A stretch of DNA of 64,000 bases. Source: Symsagittifera roscoffensis. Its lineage: Eukaryota; Xenacoelomorpha; Acoela; Convolutidae. Below are positions 1 through 11,269 of this stretch, in pieces. Made by a program: the position numbers and the translations under genes. Every line of letters starts with the position of its first letter. Position 1 is the first letter of the stretch. The stretch is from contig NC_087066.1 of NCBI RefSeq assembly GCF_963678635.1, forward strand, positions 2,973,633 to 3,037,632, read 5' to 3'. Below the pieces are notes generated by a model. The model saw only the letters and a list, made by a program, of their open reading frames with translations. It made no database searches and had not been told where the DNA came from.

Positions 1-951
1 AAAGTATCAAAAAGAAATATGAATAAAATTTTAAATATTGTTAAAAAGTTTATTAAAATGTTGAGAATTATGTTGACTGATCGAGAGAAGAGCATTTAAG
101 AAAAGGCTCTTGATCGAACATTTTTTGTTTTTTGGGGCGATTTTTAAGTGTGGTCGAGTTATTTATTGGTTTTTTGACAAGTGGGTTGAGATTTGTGAAA
201 AAGTGTTGGAGGCTAATTTTATGGTATTCGGGAGGCCTTCTTTTACTTTATTTTTATTTGTCAAGTTATCTGGGGTATTTTTGAGGTCTTTGTACTTAAG
301 GCTAATTTAATATGGTTGTTCTTTTACTTTAGGCTAATTTAACATTTTTGTTTGGGGGGTTTTTGAGGTCTGAGTTGGGAAAATATTGTTGATCTTTGCG
401 TTTTTAGATAAGGGAGGGTTATGATATTATGATGGTATTTGTTTTAGTTGTCAAGTTTGAGGAGCTTGCTTATTTTTGACCTGGAGGTTGTAAAGTTATA
501 GTTATAGATATGCCTGAAGTGTAATATCTTTCGTCTAATTGGTTTGTGTTAGATTTAGAGAAGTTGACGGATTGGATGAATCTTATTGGCTAATTTTGAA
601 CTAAATTTGCTGTGTGATTGTCAGCATGTTATTTTGAAAAATGAAAGTTCAAAATGTTTCAGAGGTGCAAAGATTATTTATTTTAAAATTAAAGCTGTTT
701 TTGAAATTCAACTTTCTTTAATATTTTAGATTGTGGGATGAATGTTTTATAGTTTTTACGTGGTTGATTTCTAAGTCGTGATGACTCTCTATGTTCTGAC
801 TTCTCGACTTGTTCTTGGGGTATAATTTTTTCTATCATTTTTCTACTTTTTCTTTCATTTTAAGATATAATTTGATCTAGCTTTTTTGTATTGTTTTTGG
901 TTGTAATTTGTTTTCTATTTTGTTTTTCAAGGTGAATGTCGTTTTGTTTAT
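1..951 (-). other. 3' untranslated side of the gypsy-like retrotransposon
   Basis: The stretch lies beyond the integrase stop on the minus strand and is strongly T-rich on the plus strand, matching the A-rich coding strand of the element. A purine-rich run on the minus strand at about 818-866 could be the polypurine tract. No env-like reading frame is seen. I could not match this stretch to 9,400-11,000, so the 3' LTR is either left of the window or too diverged to recognise by eye. Confidence 0.4.
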
Positions 952-3209
952 TTATTTCGTTTTCCGTATGTAGGTGATTTGAATAACTTTTAAACCTGTG
1001 AAAGAATATAATTGAGTTAGTTCGCGTAGTGCGTATTCTTTTGGGTAGTAAGGCAATAGATTGTTTCTATGTTGAACAATTTCTTTTTGGTCTAAATCGG
1101 TGATTTTATATGTTACGTCGGTGGGTTTGCCGATTATTTGGTATGGCCCTTTACGAAGGGGTTGTAATTTTTTTTAGAAATTCCTGTTTGTGTATTAAAA
1201 TTTGGTATTAAGACAAAGGTTCCAATTTTTAAATCGGAGGCTGGTGTAAAACGTGAATTGATTTGTTCGTTAATGTTTTGTCTTTGTAGCAATTTTTTTG
1301 TTACTTTTTGATAAATTTCGTTGTGTTTTTTATCTCTATTTAAAATCCATTCGGTATGTGTACCGGAGGCTAATTTTAGGATTTGTGGGTGATGAAAATG
1401 ATCTTCATCATGTGTGTGTAAAAGTAGGTTATAACAAATTGAGTCTTTATTCGGTTGACAATGACCTTGTGCATTTTTATTAGAGTTTGCTGTAAACATA
1501 ATTGGTTTACGTGGCTTTTGATTAAAAACCATTTCATATGGTGACATTCCTAGAGTTGTCGTGATTTGTGAATTATACGCTAAGGGAAATAGTTTTACAT
1601 CTGCTGACCATTCGGTGTATCTTGTATCATTTCCGTTTATGATACATCTAAGATATTCTTGTAGTGAACGGTTCATACCTTCGACTAAACCGTTAGTCCA
1701 AGGTGCATGAGATGTACGTGGTTTGTGCTTTATGTTATATAAATGACATAGTGTGATGATTTCATTATTTATGAATTCTGTACCGTTGTCTGTAACTAGA
1801 ATTTCGGGTAATCCGAACTTGGCTATCCAGTGTTCGTAAAGTGTTGTGTAAGCATAGTAAGCGTTACAATGTGGTACTGGGTTGAGTGCTACATAGTGTG
1901 TAAAAGCGTCAACAATTACCATAATGTATGAATTTCCTTCAGAGGATGGTGAAATTGGTCCTTTTGTGTCAAATGATATACGGTGGTTAAAATATAAACT
2001 GTGTCCTTTAAAATCTTGTTTTTGTGCTTTTTGTTTTTGATTTGCGTAAATTTTATTTAGCTGACATACTATACAATCATTGCATAGTACTTTTATCCAA
2101 ATTGGTGCATTTGGGAAATAGAAATTTTGTATAAAATTTGAATATGTTTTCTCTGATCCAGAGTGTCTTTTAATGTTTTGTGTATGTGAAATGTTAAAAG
2201 CTATGAGAATCATACTTAAAGGGAGACAGGGAACTGTAGATTCATTTAATTGATATTCTAGAAGGTCTGTGTTTTCATTATTTGTTGTACTATTAAATTT
2301 TCGAAAATATCGGAGGAGTGTTTTATTTCCTAAAATTGTGGTATCTGCCTTTACAGGTTTAGTTTTGTATTTGTGCCATGATTTTAGTTGTCGAATTACT
2401 GGGTCAAGATTTTGATATTGTTTCAAGGTATTAATTGTAATTTTTTCTGTTGAAGGGAGAAAAATGTTTTCAATTTCTAATTTGGATAAAGGAATTGTGT
2501 CAAGTGGGTCATGGAGGTTGAAAACTTGGTTTATTGTGTATTTTGAATCATTCGTTTGTGGTCCTGATAAATTTATTTTATCGGTTAAATTTTCTTTTTC
2601 AATTAATGGAAAAAGATCTTTTTTATGCGAGTGTTGTTTTACTCGTTTTTGTTGATTGTTATTTTTTATCCATTGGGAATATGGAATTGGTTTGAAGGTT
2701 GATGTTCCGGGTAGATCAACTTCATAGTGGTTATCTTGGCAATCTAAGTAAAGTGGGAAGTGTTGTAGGCTATTTATCTGTGAGTGTTCAATGTCAGTGT
2801 TTACTGCATATTTGCATTCTAATCGGGGTGATGTTTCATCTTTTGCAAGGTAAAATTTTATATTTTGTGGTATTTCAACTGTAGTTTTTCGTGTAAGTAA
2901 TTCAGGTGGTGTATTTCGGCTTAATGTATCTGGTAATGCGAGATTTTTTCCTGCTGTCCAAACTATATGTAAGTTTGGAAATTTCATTAGTATTAATTGA
3001 AATCTATAAACTCGGTGATTTGGATTTGACTTCTGTGTAAAGAGAAAAATGATTGGCTTATGATCTGTGAATAGAACTGTTGGATGTTTTGATCCAAGTA
3101 TTAGAAATTCATATTCTGTAAGTGTATAAATGATAGCTGTACATTCTCTCATTAGAGTTGAGAGTCGTAGCTCTGCTTGATTGAATAATCGGGAATTTGC
3201 TGATATAGG
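952..3209 (-). pseudogene. Gypsy-type RNase H and integrase segment (broken)
   Basis: The longest open part is 3,152-1,134. The RNase H part shows the TDHKP motif and ends in LPDTLSRN. The integrase has an HHCC zinc-binding region (H, H, then CNDC and C) followed by catalytic aspartates in SFDTKG and VTDNGTEF and the glutamate in GLVEGMN. The frame is open upstream of 3,152 to about 3,209, and that part carries the conserved SANSRLF stretch, so the apparent ATG at 3,152 is only an internal methionine. At the other end the frame breaks in an A8 run at 1,168-1,175. The neighbouring frame continues with a GPY-type C-terminal module to a TAA at 952-954. Expression as one polyprotein with the RT is expected for the family but not possible in this copy. 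Confidence 0.88.
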
Positions 3210-4829
3210 TTCATTTTATTTGTACCGTTGTTTGATTGTAATAATGCTGCGCCGATGCCAAAATTGGAAGCATCGCACATTGCATAGAATGGTTGATTTG
3301 GGTCTGGAATTGTGTTTGAAATTTGTTCAGTTAAAAGTTTTTTAACTTCTTCAAATCGTGTTTGATGTTCAGTATTCCATTCAAAATTATTTTGTTGTCT
3401 TAGGATATTATAAAATGGTCTTAAATATAATTGCATTTTATAAACGTATTTGCTTAAGAAGTTTAACATTCCAAGGAATTCTTGGATTTTCTTTTTGTTT
3501 GTTGGTGGTTGAAGTTTTTGAATAGCATCAATGCGTGATTTCACTGGAGTGATTGTGTTTCTTTCTATGTTATGTCCTAAAAATTTAACTCTTGTTAAGA
3601 AGAAGTGAGATTTGTCGGGGGCGGCCTTCAGATTTTCGTTCTGAAGTATTTTATGATAGTGTTCTAAAACTGTAAACATTTCTTCTTTTGTCTGTGATTG
3701 CATAAAAACATCGTCTAAATAGGTGATTGCGTTTTTCTTAAGTATTAGTGGTCTAAAAATTTTGCTCATAAAAGCTGAAAATGCTGCTGGTCCTATGGAT
3801 ATTCCATAGAATAGGCGGTTGAATTCGTATTGTTGATTTCCAATAACAAATTGTGTTAAACGTCGTGATTGTTCATCTAGTGGCATTTGATTGTATGCAC
3901 TATTCATGTCTGCGGTTGTAAAGTATTTTCCGTTTATTTTTGTTAAAATAACTTGTATTGGTTCAATAGGCCAATTGCATTTTGATTCGTCTATTAGTGA
4001 ATTGAGATATCTAGCGTCTAAAACTATTTTTAATGATTCTCCTTTTGCTAGGATAATAACAGGGTTAATAAATGTGTTACCTTTTGGTTGTTCTTCTTTG
4101 TTTACCGGTGAGATAATTTTGTATTGTTCTAAAATATCAAGTAATCTATTTACTTAGTCGTGTAAATGAATTGGTACTTTACTAGCTCTTTGTTTCTTGA
4201 ATACTGCGTCAGGTTTTAACGGGAGATGTAGTGATGAACTGATTTTTCCAACATCAAATTTTGATGTTGCATAGACTGATGAATATTTTATTAGCTGTTT
4301 AGCTAACTTATCAAATTCGTCTTGTGTTATTCGTGAATGTTGGAAGTTAAACATTGTTAAAAACTTTTGTTGATGTTCTGTATAGTTGGTTATGTTGAAA
4401 ATAGGTTTGAAATATGGGGTTTTTGTGAAATAGTCTGTATTTCTTTTTTCATTACTTATTATATTATTGATGGATATTTCTTCGTTAAGAATTGTGGATT
4501 GACAAATATCTAATAATTGGAGTATATTATTTACGCGGTATGCTTTTTCATGTATGGGTGATATTGTAGCGTTTGTTTCGCAATATCCTAAAAGTCCTAA
4601 GGGTAATGTTACTTTGTATGGTGTATTGTTATATATATGCAACGAAATAGTGTCTGAATTCGTATTTTTCAAATATTTTATCGATGAGATCGTGATTTTG
4701 AAAAACTTATTGATAGGTTTGAATTCAAAGTCTGACATAAAGAGTTGTTGTTTATTTTGATTTTTATCATATTGGTGAACTTGTTTTATTGAAAAGTTAA
4801 ATATATCTCCTGATAGTGGTTTCAGTGTT
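3152..4829 (-). pseudogene. Gypsy-type reverse transcriptase segment (one in-frame TAA)
   Basis: One reading frame runs from about 4,829 to the stop at 3,152 with a single in-frame TAA at 4,154-4,156. The part before the stop is the protease-RT linker. The part after it holds the RT core: an LDARYLN-like segment, TTADMNSAYNQ (catalytic Asp of motif A), the YLDD active-site box, and the connection domain leading to CDASNFGIG of RNase H. The region between the TAA and the first ATG (3,907) is open and conserved, so the RT does not start at that ATG. The frame is lost near 3,205-3,215, just inside RNase H, where the rest continues in another frame. Confidence 0.88.
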
Positions 4830-6747
4830 TCCGTTTTTGGTTATAAATTGGGTAAAATTTTGAAAAGAATGGTGGTTGTTTATTTAATCTTTGAAAAAAT
4901 GTTAGAGCTGTATTTTTTGTTTTTGTATATTTATCTTTGATTAGTATTTTACTATTCAATATGTTGATTGTTGGTACATATTTTGAGATAAATGGTATGC
5001 CAATGATATTGTGTTTAATATCCGTGATATGAAATATCTGTTTAAATGGTTTGTTTAGAATTTTGTTTTGTTCCATTGTTCTTGTGGGAAGAAGGAATAA
5101 TTGAACTTTTCCATAATTTATTAGTGTTGATCCTTGTGCTGTTGCTAGTTTACTAGAGGTTGCAAGAGGCGTTAATTTTGGGTGTAATGTTTTGATTTCA
5201 TTCCATGTGGGAATGTTAATTATGTTTGATTCTGCTCCTGAATCAATTAAAAAATCAATTTCAAGGTCTGGTGGTTGAAATTCCTTGTTTCTTGGGCTTT
5301 CTAAAAGAAATGATATTGTCCAAATTTTTTCTTTGGGTTGTTCTTTTTGTATATTTTGGTAAATGTGATTCGTATTTAAGCTTTTTATTTTGTCATTTTC
5401 GTTGGGTTTACTTACCGTGTTAATTTCGTTTATGTCTTGTGCAGTTTGTGTAGAATTGATGGGTTCAATGTAATAATTGTGAAGAAGTTCCAACTGATTT
5501 TCATATATGTGTGATGTAAAAGGTTGTTCATATATAATAGGTTCGTAGTCGTTTTCGACTGCTATCATATTGATGGAAATGGTATTTTCTGTATCACTTT
5601 CTGTGTCTGATGATTCACAGTTTATTTGATTTAATTGTAGTTCGTTATTTCCTGTGTCATCGATTCCTGGGGGATCTGATGTTGTTTCTTCATTTGATTG
5701 TACTTGATTAATTTGTCTCTGATGTTTTGGTGTACTATCTCTGTATCGATGTTTAGAATTATCATAATGGTTATTATTTCTATGTGGTGATTGAGAATAA
5801 TTTCTATATCGATTATTATAACTTGAATTTCGATTTTGTGAATTATTCCGTGATCTGTTTTGATAATTATTATTTGATCTGTGATAGTTTGATCTGTTAT
5901 ATGAGTTATTTCTCGATCGGTTGTTCGGGTAATTCTGATTTCGATTGTTCGAATAACTTCTATTTCTATAATGTGAATAGTTTCTGTTTCTGTTATATGA
6001 TGAGTTTCGTGATTGATTATTGGAATAGTGTTTATTCCTTGGGTTTGATCGGGAACTGGATCTAGAAACAAATTGTGTTGCATTGGAATTTGATCTTGAA
6101 TAGTTATTTCGACTATTTGATCGATTATAATTATTTTGTGAATAATTCTGTGTATTTCTTCGTTCTGGTGATCTTCCTCTATAACTTGAGTTATATGGTG
6201 ATTGATTCCTTGTGTAACTGGTGTTGTTCGGAAGTGGTTTTCCTGAACTGTTGTTACTGTATATGTTTTTGTTTGGTAAGTTTTGATCTTTCTTCATATA
6301 TTGATAGAATGATTTGTTTGGTTCTCTATGTTTTTGAGGTTTGTTCTGGTTATCTTGTTGTTTTTGTCTACATTCAGAGATACTATGTCCGTATCGTCGG
6401 CAATAATTACACCATTTTTTGAAAGATGGTTTACCTTTAAAATTTGGGTGTTTTTCATAAATATTTAGTATTTCAGTGATTTTTTCAACTAGATCTGTAT
6501 CTGATTCCTGTATGTTACTGATGTGCGTAGTGTTTGTTTCGATTCGATTAACATACTGTAGTTTTAGATTTTCTGTTTCTTCGAGTTTCATTGTGATTTC
6601 CGCTTGTTCTAGTTTGTCTACTAGTTTTCGAAAATCTAAATCTGGCTCTCGAATTGAGGAAGGATGATATGCTCTCTTTTTTATTGCTATTTTCCTTAAT
6701 TGAGGTGTTAAGTTCATAATTAAAATTTCTGTCATTTTTGTGTTTTT
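4822..6747 (-). pseudogene. Gypsy-type gag C-terminus (nucleocapsid) and retropepsin
   Basis: The frame is open from the TAA at 6,748-6,750 to the TGA at 4,822-4,824 and continues the gag frame without a shift. It begins with a capsid-end segment (DFRKLVDKLEQAEI), then a CCHC knuckle of spacing C-x2-C-x4-H-x4-C (CNYCRRYGHSISEC). A low-complexity stretch of about 180 residues follows, rich in Asn, Arg, Ser and Tyr. The last 150 residues form an aspartic protease with the FLIDSGAES active site and a second IIGIPF motif. The Asn/Arg/Ser tract is likely disordered and RNA-binding (inferred). The next domain, RT, lies in the -1 frame; there is no clear slippery heptamer at the junction, so I treat the shift as decay rather than programmed. 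Confidence 0.85.
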
Positions 6748-8127
6748 TTAGTCATGTGTATTTAATGAATATGCTTTTCGAACTAGTGTTTCGATGCGTA
6801 CTGCTAATTGTTTGATGGTTTCATTTGGTAATCTGCGAATTTCATTACATAAAACTCTTTGGTGTTGTTTATTTCTTTCGGAGTCAAACATTTTTGAAAA
6901 TTCTTGTGTAAATCTTTTCCAATCTGATTTTATTTCTATAGGTAATACTGAAAACCATTTTTGGGCTGCGCCATCTAAGGTTGTTTGTATCAACGCTGTC
7001 CGTCGATGTATCCAATTTTGATGTAATGGTGTATTAATTGGTTCAGGTCCTATATTTAAAATTAAATTTGCTGTTACTGCATTTAAATAATCTTCTACAG
7101 AATATTCAGGATCTGTTCCTGTGAAAACCATTAGTGGTTTATTTGATGTTATTGATGATCCACCCATAAGGTATGGATTCATTGTCATTTGTAGTGATTC
7201 TGCGGCATTTGGCATTTGTGAAAAATTTGAAAGTTGATTCTTTGTTATTTCGTGTTGTTGAAGATAATATGGGAGTGGTATGTCGTTTTGCATTTGAGTT
7301 GGTTGGTACGAGTGTGTGATCGTTGGATTTTGTGGTTGAATTGGTTGAAAAGATTGTGTATTAGTTGGATTTTGCATTTGTATTGGTTGTTGATTTCGTT
7401 TTTCTGTTAGATTTTGAGAGAAAATTCTATTATATGTATAAGGTTTTTGTGCTCCTTGTCCGCGATATTCTTGGGTATATGGTGCAAAAATATCTGGTTC
7501 TAAATACTCGTCATCAGATGATAAGTAATCCGTATGATGAGGTGCTTGCTTTTTATTTTTATTTTGTTGAAAAAATGGGTAATTTTCACTGCGATCCTGT
7601 GGGGGATGTGAATTAGTTTGAAAATTTACTGAGTTGGCTGTTGTCATTGGGTTATTCCAATGATGAGAACTTATATGATTATTATCAGGTTTTCGTGGGG
7701 GATAATTTGTTTTTGACGAATGTGCGTAGTTATAATTGTGTTCTGCAAAAGTGTTTCTTGTGAACGTTCTTCGTGTTTTTGACGGTATTGTCGTAGGTCT
7801 ATATGTTTGATAATCCATTTGTGAGTATTTTGGAGCAACCGAAGGTTTAACGGTTGATTGTAAGGTTACTTGTGCCGTTGAAGTGTTTGTATTTTTTGGT
7901 GTTGTTAAATTTGGACGTATTGGTGAAATACTTTGTTGTGTAGTTGTTGTTGTTTGGACGCTTTCTTCATTTATGAAGTGTGATGGTGTTTGAATATCTT
8001 GTTGTGTAAGATTTCTAGTTCCATTAAGGTTTTCATTGTGTATGACGGTCGAATTTAAACTATTATTTCGTGTATCAGGTAAAAATGTATTGTAGTTCAA
8101 TGGTGTTGCATCGATGGTCAGTGGTAC
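6748..8127 (-). pseudogene. Gypsy-type gag, capsid core
   Basis: The frame is open between in-frame TAA codons at 8,128-8,130 and 6,748-6,750. The first half is low complexity (Thr, Gln, Asn, Pro rich). The second half matches the retrotransposon gag pattern: a segment with VEDYLNAV, then QKWFSVLP and RFTQEFSKMF, then RRLPNETIKQLAVRI. The apparent start at 8,100 is a TTG, not an ATG. The frame simply continues from the upstream ORF, so this piece is best read as the middle of one gag precursor. Confidence 0.8.
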
Positions 8128-8940
8128 TTATCTCACATAATCTCTCTGATAAGATATTGTACTTATTGCTTGACTTGAGATTGATTGTGGGATATTTATA
8201 AATGCACGATGAGACCATTCAGGGTCCCAAACGTAATCTGACTGTTCTGTGATGGCAGTATCATTGTTTGGATTTTGAGGTCTACAATTCTTTCTTGCTT
8301 GTGAAATTAAGTCTATATTATGTGTGAAATAATCTATTATAAACCATGCCAAAATTTTTTGTAAATCATGTTTTGTGTGTTGTGAAACATCGTCTTTAGT
8401 GAAATTTTCTTTGATTATATGTAGAAAAGTTGAAAATAATGTAATTTCATTTCGTATTTTTATATGTTTGGATGTCTCAGTTGGTGAGATACTTTGAATT
8501 TCTGTTTTTTCTAATATTGAAATGTAGCTATATATTATTGCAAAGACTTCGTTAGTGAATATAGAATTTGCTTTTTGTGAGTTATGATATTGTATGCGTT
8601 TAATATATTCTAAGAATACTTTTGAAAATTCTAATTCAAGATCGTCTGTTTGAATTACATATTTGCGATGATTCGGATTTGGTGTGCTGAATTCTATGGT
8701 GTAGATTCCGTATTGTTGTGTTAAATTACATATATCTTTCAGATAATGTTCAATAATTTGTCTTTTGATTTTTACATGTGGGAGTTCTGCTTTGCATGGA
8801 CTGATTCCGGGTTCAAACAAATTTAGGAGTAAATTCTTGCAAAATATATGCTGCCCTCTATCATTGGGTGCATCTACGAGGAAGGGGTAAACTTCTTCGT
8901 CATCTGGACTTTCGTCACTTTGAGTGTGGCTGTGGCTCAT
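8128..8940 (-). pseudogene. Gypsy element gag, N-terminal domain (270 aa)
   Basis: An ATG at 8,940 opens a 270-residue frame ending in TAA at 8,128-8,130. It is in the same frame as the gag core immediately downstream, so the two were probably one protein before the stop arose. I recognise no domain in it. It is acidic near the N-terminus and otherwise mixed helical in appearance. The start is a true ATG and overlaps the end of the leader ORF by about 25 bases. Confidence 0.6.
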
Positions 8941-9378
8941 TTTTTCGTTTAATGACTGTTAATATATAACTATCGATGTGCCTAATTGGTTGATTCCAAT
9001 TATACAAGTGTACTGGTTTGTGTTTATATTGTTTTTTTATTCTTCTTTTTCCTCTTTTTGATGAATTTGAAGTTGTTTCTGAGTCGGAAAAATATAATTG
9101 ATCGTGGATAGGACAATTTTTGTCAATCGATTCTTTGAATTTATAGAGTTCATCTAAATTGCTGGCTTCTGATTCTGAAAATGCGTTTCTATTTTTTGAA
9201 AATCTTTTTCGTGTGATTTGTCTTTGTTTATTATTTTTCTTTTAATTGTTAGTCGTTTTGTTCTAATATATCCAACTGTTTGTGTATGAGGTGTGATTAC
9301 AAGATCGTATTTTTTGTTATCTATTTCGCAATTGTGTAAAACGATTGTTTGTTTATTTCCTAGATTTTTGAATGACAT
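8915..9378 (-). pseudogene. Leader ORF upstream of gag (ORF0), frameshifted
   Basis: A 74-residue frame starts at 9,378 with ATG and stops at 9,154. From about 9,185 a second frame carries on openly (Ser/Asp-rich, then Lys/Arg-rich, including KRGKRRIKK) to a TGA at 8,915-8,917, overlapping the gag ATG. The two pieces join plausibly with one indel near 9,170-9,185 to give a basic leader protein of about 150 residues. No family is recognised. Some gypsy elements carry accessory ORFs, but whether this one was translated is inference. Confidence 0.4.
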
Positions 9379-10899
9379 AAGGTTTAGGATGAGGGATGCA
9401 AAAAGTTGTTAGAGGATGTCTACTTTTCTTAAACTGTTAGTCCTTACGATTTTTTGGTTAGCCTAACCTGGGTCTTTTTGTTCAGGGTTGGAGAGAAAAG
9501 TATATCGATTCCGAAGAATGATTTTTTACTTTCTTGTGGCTAGTATAAGCTAAGGTGTTAACTTACTTAATCTTACTTAATGGTAGTGATTGTGTTCAAG
9601 GGTTGGAGAATAGTAAATCGATCCACAAGGTTCAGGTATAATTAGAACGCGAGTAGTTCGTTAGATACTATTTTAAACTTACTAAGTCTAAGATTTATCC
9701 TGGGTCTGGTAAAAGGAGGGTTCAAGTGAAGGATGAATAACCGAAGTTCTTCACTGTTTATCCTAATTTGAATGGTTAGTTTTGTTGATAAATTTCTATT
9801 AGTCTTGGGTTTTTTGGAAGGGTTGGATAGTGAATCGACGTTTGAGGTCGTTAGACACTTGCTAAGTGGGTGGAGGAGAACAAAATTGTTCTTTTTGATC
9901 CAAGGATTGGCCTTGATGATCAAGTTTTAAATTTAGTGAAATAGAAAATTAATTAAGATCCAAGGATAAGCCTTGATGATCTGATTTTAAAATTAAGTGA
10001 ATTTAAGTTAAAAATGGTTTAAATTTATTTAAGAAAAAGATTTAGTTTTTTAATGATATTAGTGAGCTTATGATTGCTGTTATGTTTAGGTGATGAAGCT
10101 GGGACAACAGATGATTTTATGATTACTAACAATTTATTGTCATGCTACTAATTTTTGTTTTTATTCTCAATAAATATTTTCCAAACATGTTTTTATATAA
10201 GACTGCAGAATTTAAGAAAACGATCTGAGATCTTTTTATCAGTCGTTATTGTATATTAATAATTTTGTTTAGCGCCTGTAATGATCATGAAGTTTTGACT
10301 TCAAAATTTTATGTTTGCAAATGAAAATCTAAATTCATTGCTAATAGGATTCTAAATATAAAAGTTTGTGTTGGCTTTTGCCGTACAATCATATAACTAT
10401 ATGGTAAGTTTCTACTTTGTCGTATGTCGTCTCTTGTTCGAGGTCTTCTTGCGATTCCGGGTAGTTCTGCTATCGTTCGGAATATCGGCTCTGATCTATT
10501 GAGTCGTAGAGACATTTCGATTAAATTATCGTCGTATAACATTTTAAAAATGTTTTGTCTAAATTCTAATCTATTTTTTTTTGGTTGAATCTAATCTATT
10601 AAGGTCTATTCGAGACTTATGGTCGCACCAGATGAGTTAGGACCGATGTGGTTAACTCATAGAGTAATTTCGGATAGGGTACACCGTCTGCTCGTCACGC
10701 TATCTTATTTTCGGCCGGATAGATTCGTGCAACTTCTTAGTCTAATACCGATCCTAATCTTACTCTTATACTTACTAGTCTCAGGGTGTTTAACTAGTCT
10801 CTGCTAGGCTCAATAGATCTAGGGTATACTGGTTTGTTGCGGCTGCTGAAGTTCTCTCGGAGAGACAACTAATTTCTAAGTTAAATTCAAATCTCTCTG
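9379..10899 (-). other. 5' leader / LTR-side region of the gypsy element with direct repeats
   Basis: No gene is seen. A motif GGGTTGGAGA (or GGGTTGGATA) followed 10-20 bases later by ATCGA recurs at 9,485, 9,600 and 9,820. A 60-bp unit beginning GATCCAAGGAT is repeated in tandem at 9,897 and 9,957. A TATAAG box on the minus strand near 10,765 and a more GC-balanced stretch at 10,560-10,960 would suit an LTR, but boundaries, primer-binding site and a partner LTR could not be established. Confidence 0.35.
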
Positions 10900-10927
10900 G
10901 TGCTGAAATTACAAGTAATTTCAGCAC
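10900..10927. repeat. Perfect 13-bp stem hairpin
   Basis: GTGCTGAAATTAC at 10,900-10,912 is followed by AA and its exact reverse complement at 10,915-10,927. A second, imperfect hairpin sits just upstream at about 10,849-10,869 (CTCTC pairing with GAGAG, with AGTT/AACT outside). Both lie between the gypsy element and the first visible exon of the CIP4-like gene, possibly inside the element's LTR. Confidence 0.8.
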
Positions 10928-11118
10928 TTACAAATAAGTGGGTTGTTAGTTAGATGGATCATGATTGGTTAATATTAAATACTTTACAGTGGTAAAATAT
11001 CTAATTTATCCAATCATAAAATATAGTTTAGATCAGGTTCCAAAGTGTTCATTCGTTTCCCATGTGAAGATGAGCAGTGCTGTGTAATGTGTAATGAGTG
11101 TTGTGTGTTGTGTTGTAG

Positions 11119-11269
11119 CCCCTGATTGAGAAGTGTCTGGTGGGAGTGCACAGGTGTGCGGCGGATGAGGTGAAGGTGGAGGAGGATCTGCAGCTGGTGG
11201 TGATGCGACACGAGAGCATCGAGTTCCCACCAGGCGACAAGCTATTCGTCGACTACTCAAACCCCAACG
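11119..11269 (+). CDS. Cip4: CIP4-like exon: end of F-BAR domain
   Basis: The acceptor TTGTAG ends at 11,118 and the donor is GT at 11,270-11,271. The exon is 151 bases, phase 0 in and phase 1 out. It encodes 50 residues that match the last F-BAR helix and the PPGD...DYS segment seen at the F-BAR end of FBP17 and CIP4. GC content is clearly higher than in the flanking intron. Confidence 0.85.

Larger units (their letters stand above)
952..9378 (-). mobile_element. Ty3/gypsy-type LTR retrotransposon, decayed
   Basis: Reading right to left, the element carries a leader ORF, a long gag with a CCHC zinc knuckle, an aspartic protease, reverse transcriptase, RNase H and integrase. The order PR-RT-RH-IN is that of Ty3/gypsy elements. 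From 8,940 to 4,822 the gag-protease part stays in one frame and is interrupted only by TAA codons at 8,128-8,130 and 6,748-6,750. It then shifts frame near 4,830, meets another in-frame TAA at 4,154-4,156, and shifts again near 3,205-3,215 and in an A8 run at 1,168-1,175. Domains are otherwise well preserved, so the loss of function looks recent, or some breaks may be assembly errors in homopolymers. No LTR pair was identified in the window. Confidence 0.9.

Noticed and set aside
3150-3154. TAATG stop-start overlap between the RT frame and the RNase H-integrase frame, as used for coupled translation in some elements
   Set aside because: The downstream frame is open and conserved (SANSRLF) well upstream of this ATG, so the overlap is a by-product of a frameshift near 3,205-3,215.
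5631-6083. 150-residue minus-strand frame rich in Ile/Thr
   Set aside because: It overlaps the low-complexity Asn/Arg/Ser part of gag in another frame and is a compositional shadow.
8098-8100. Start codon of gag at 8,100
   Set aside because: The codon is TTG and the frame continues from the upstream ORF; it is not a credible initiation site.
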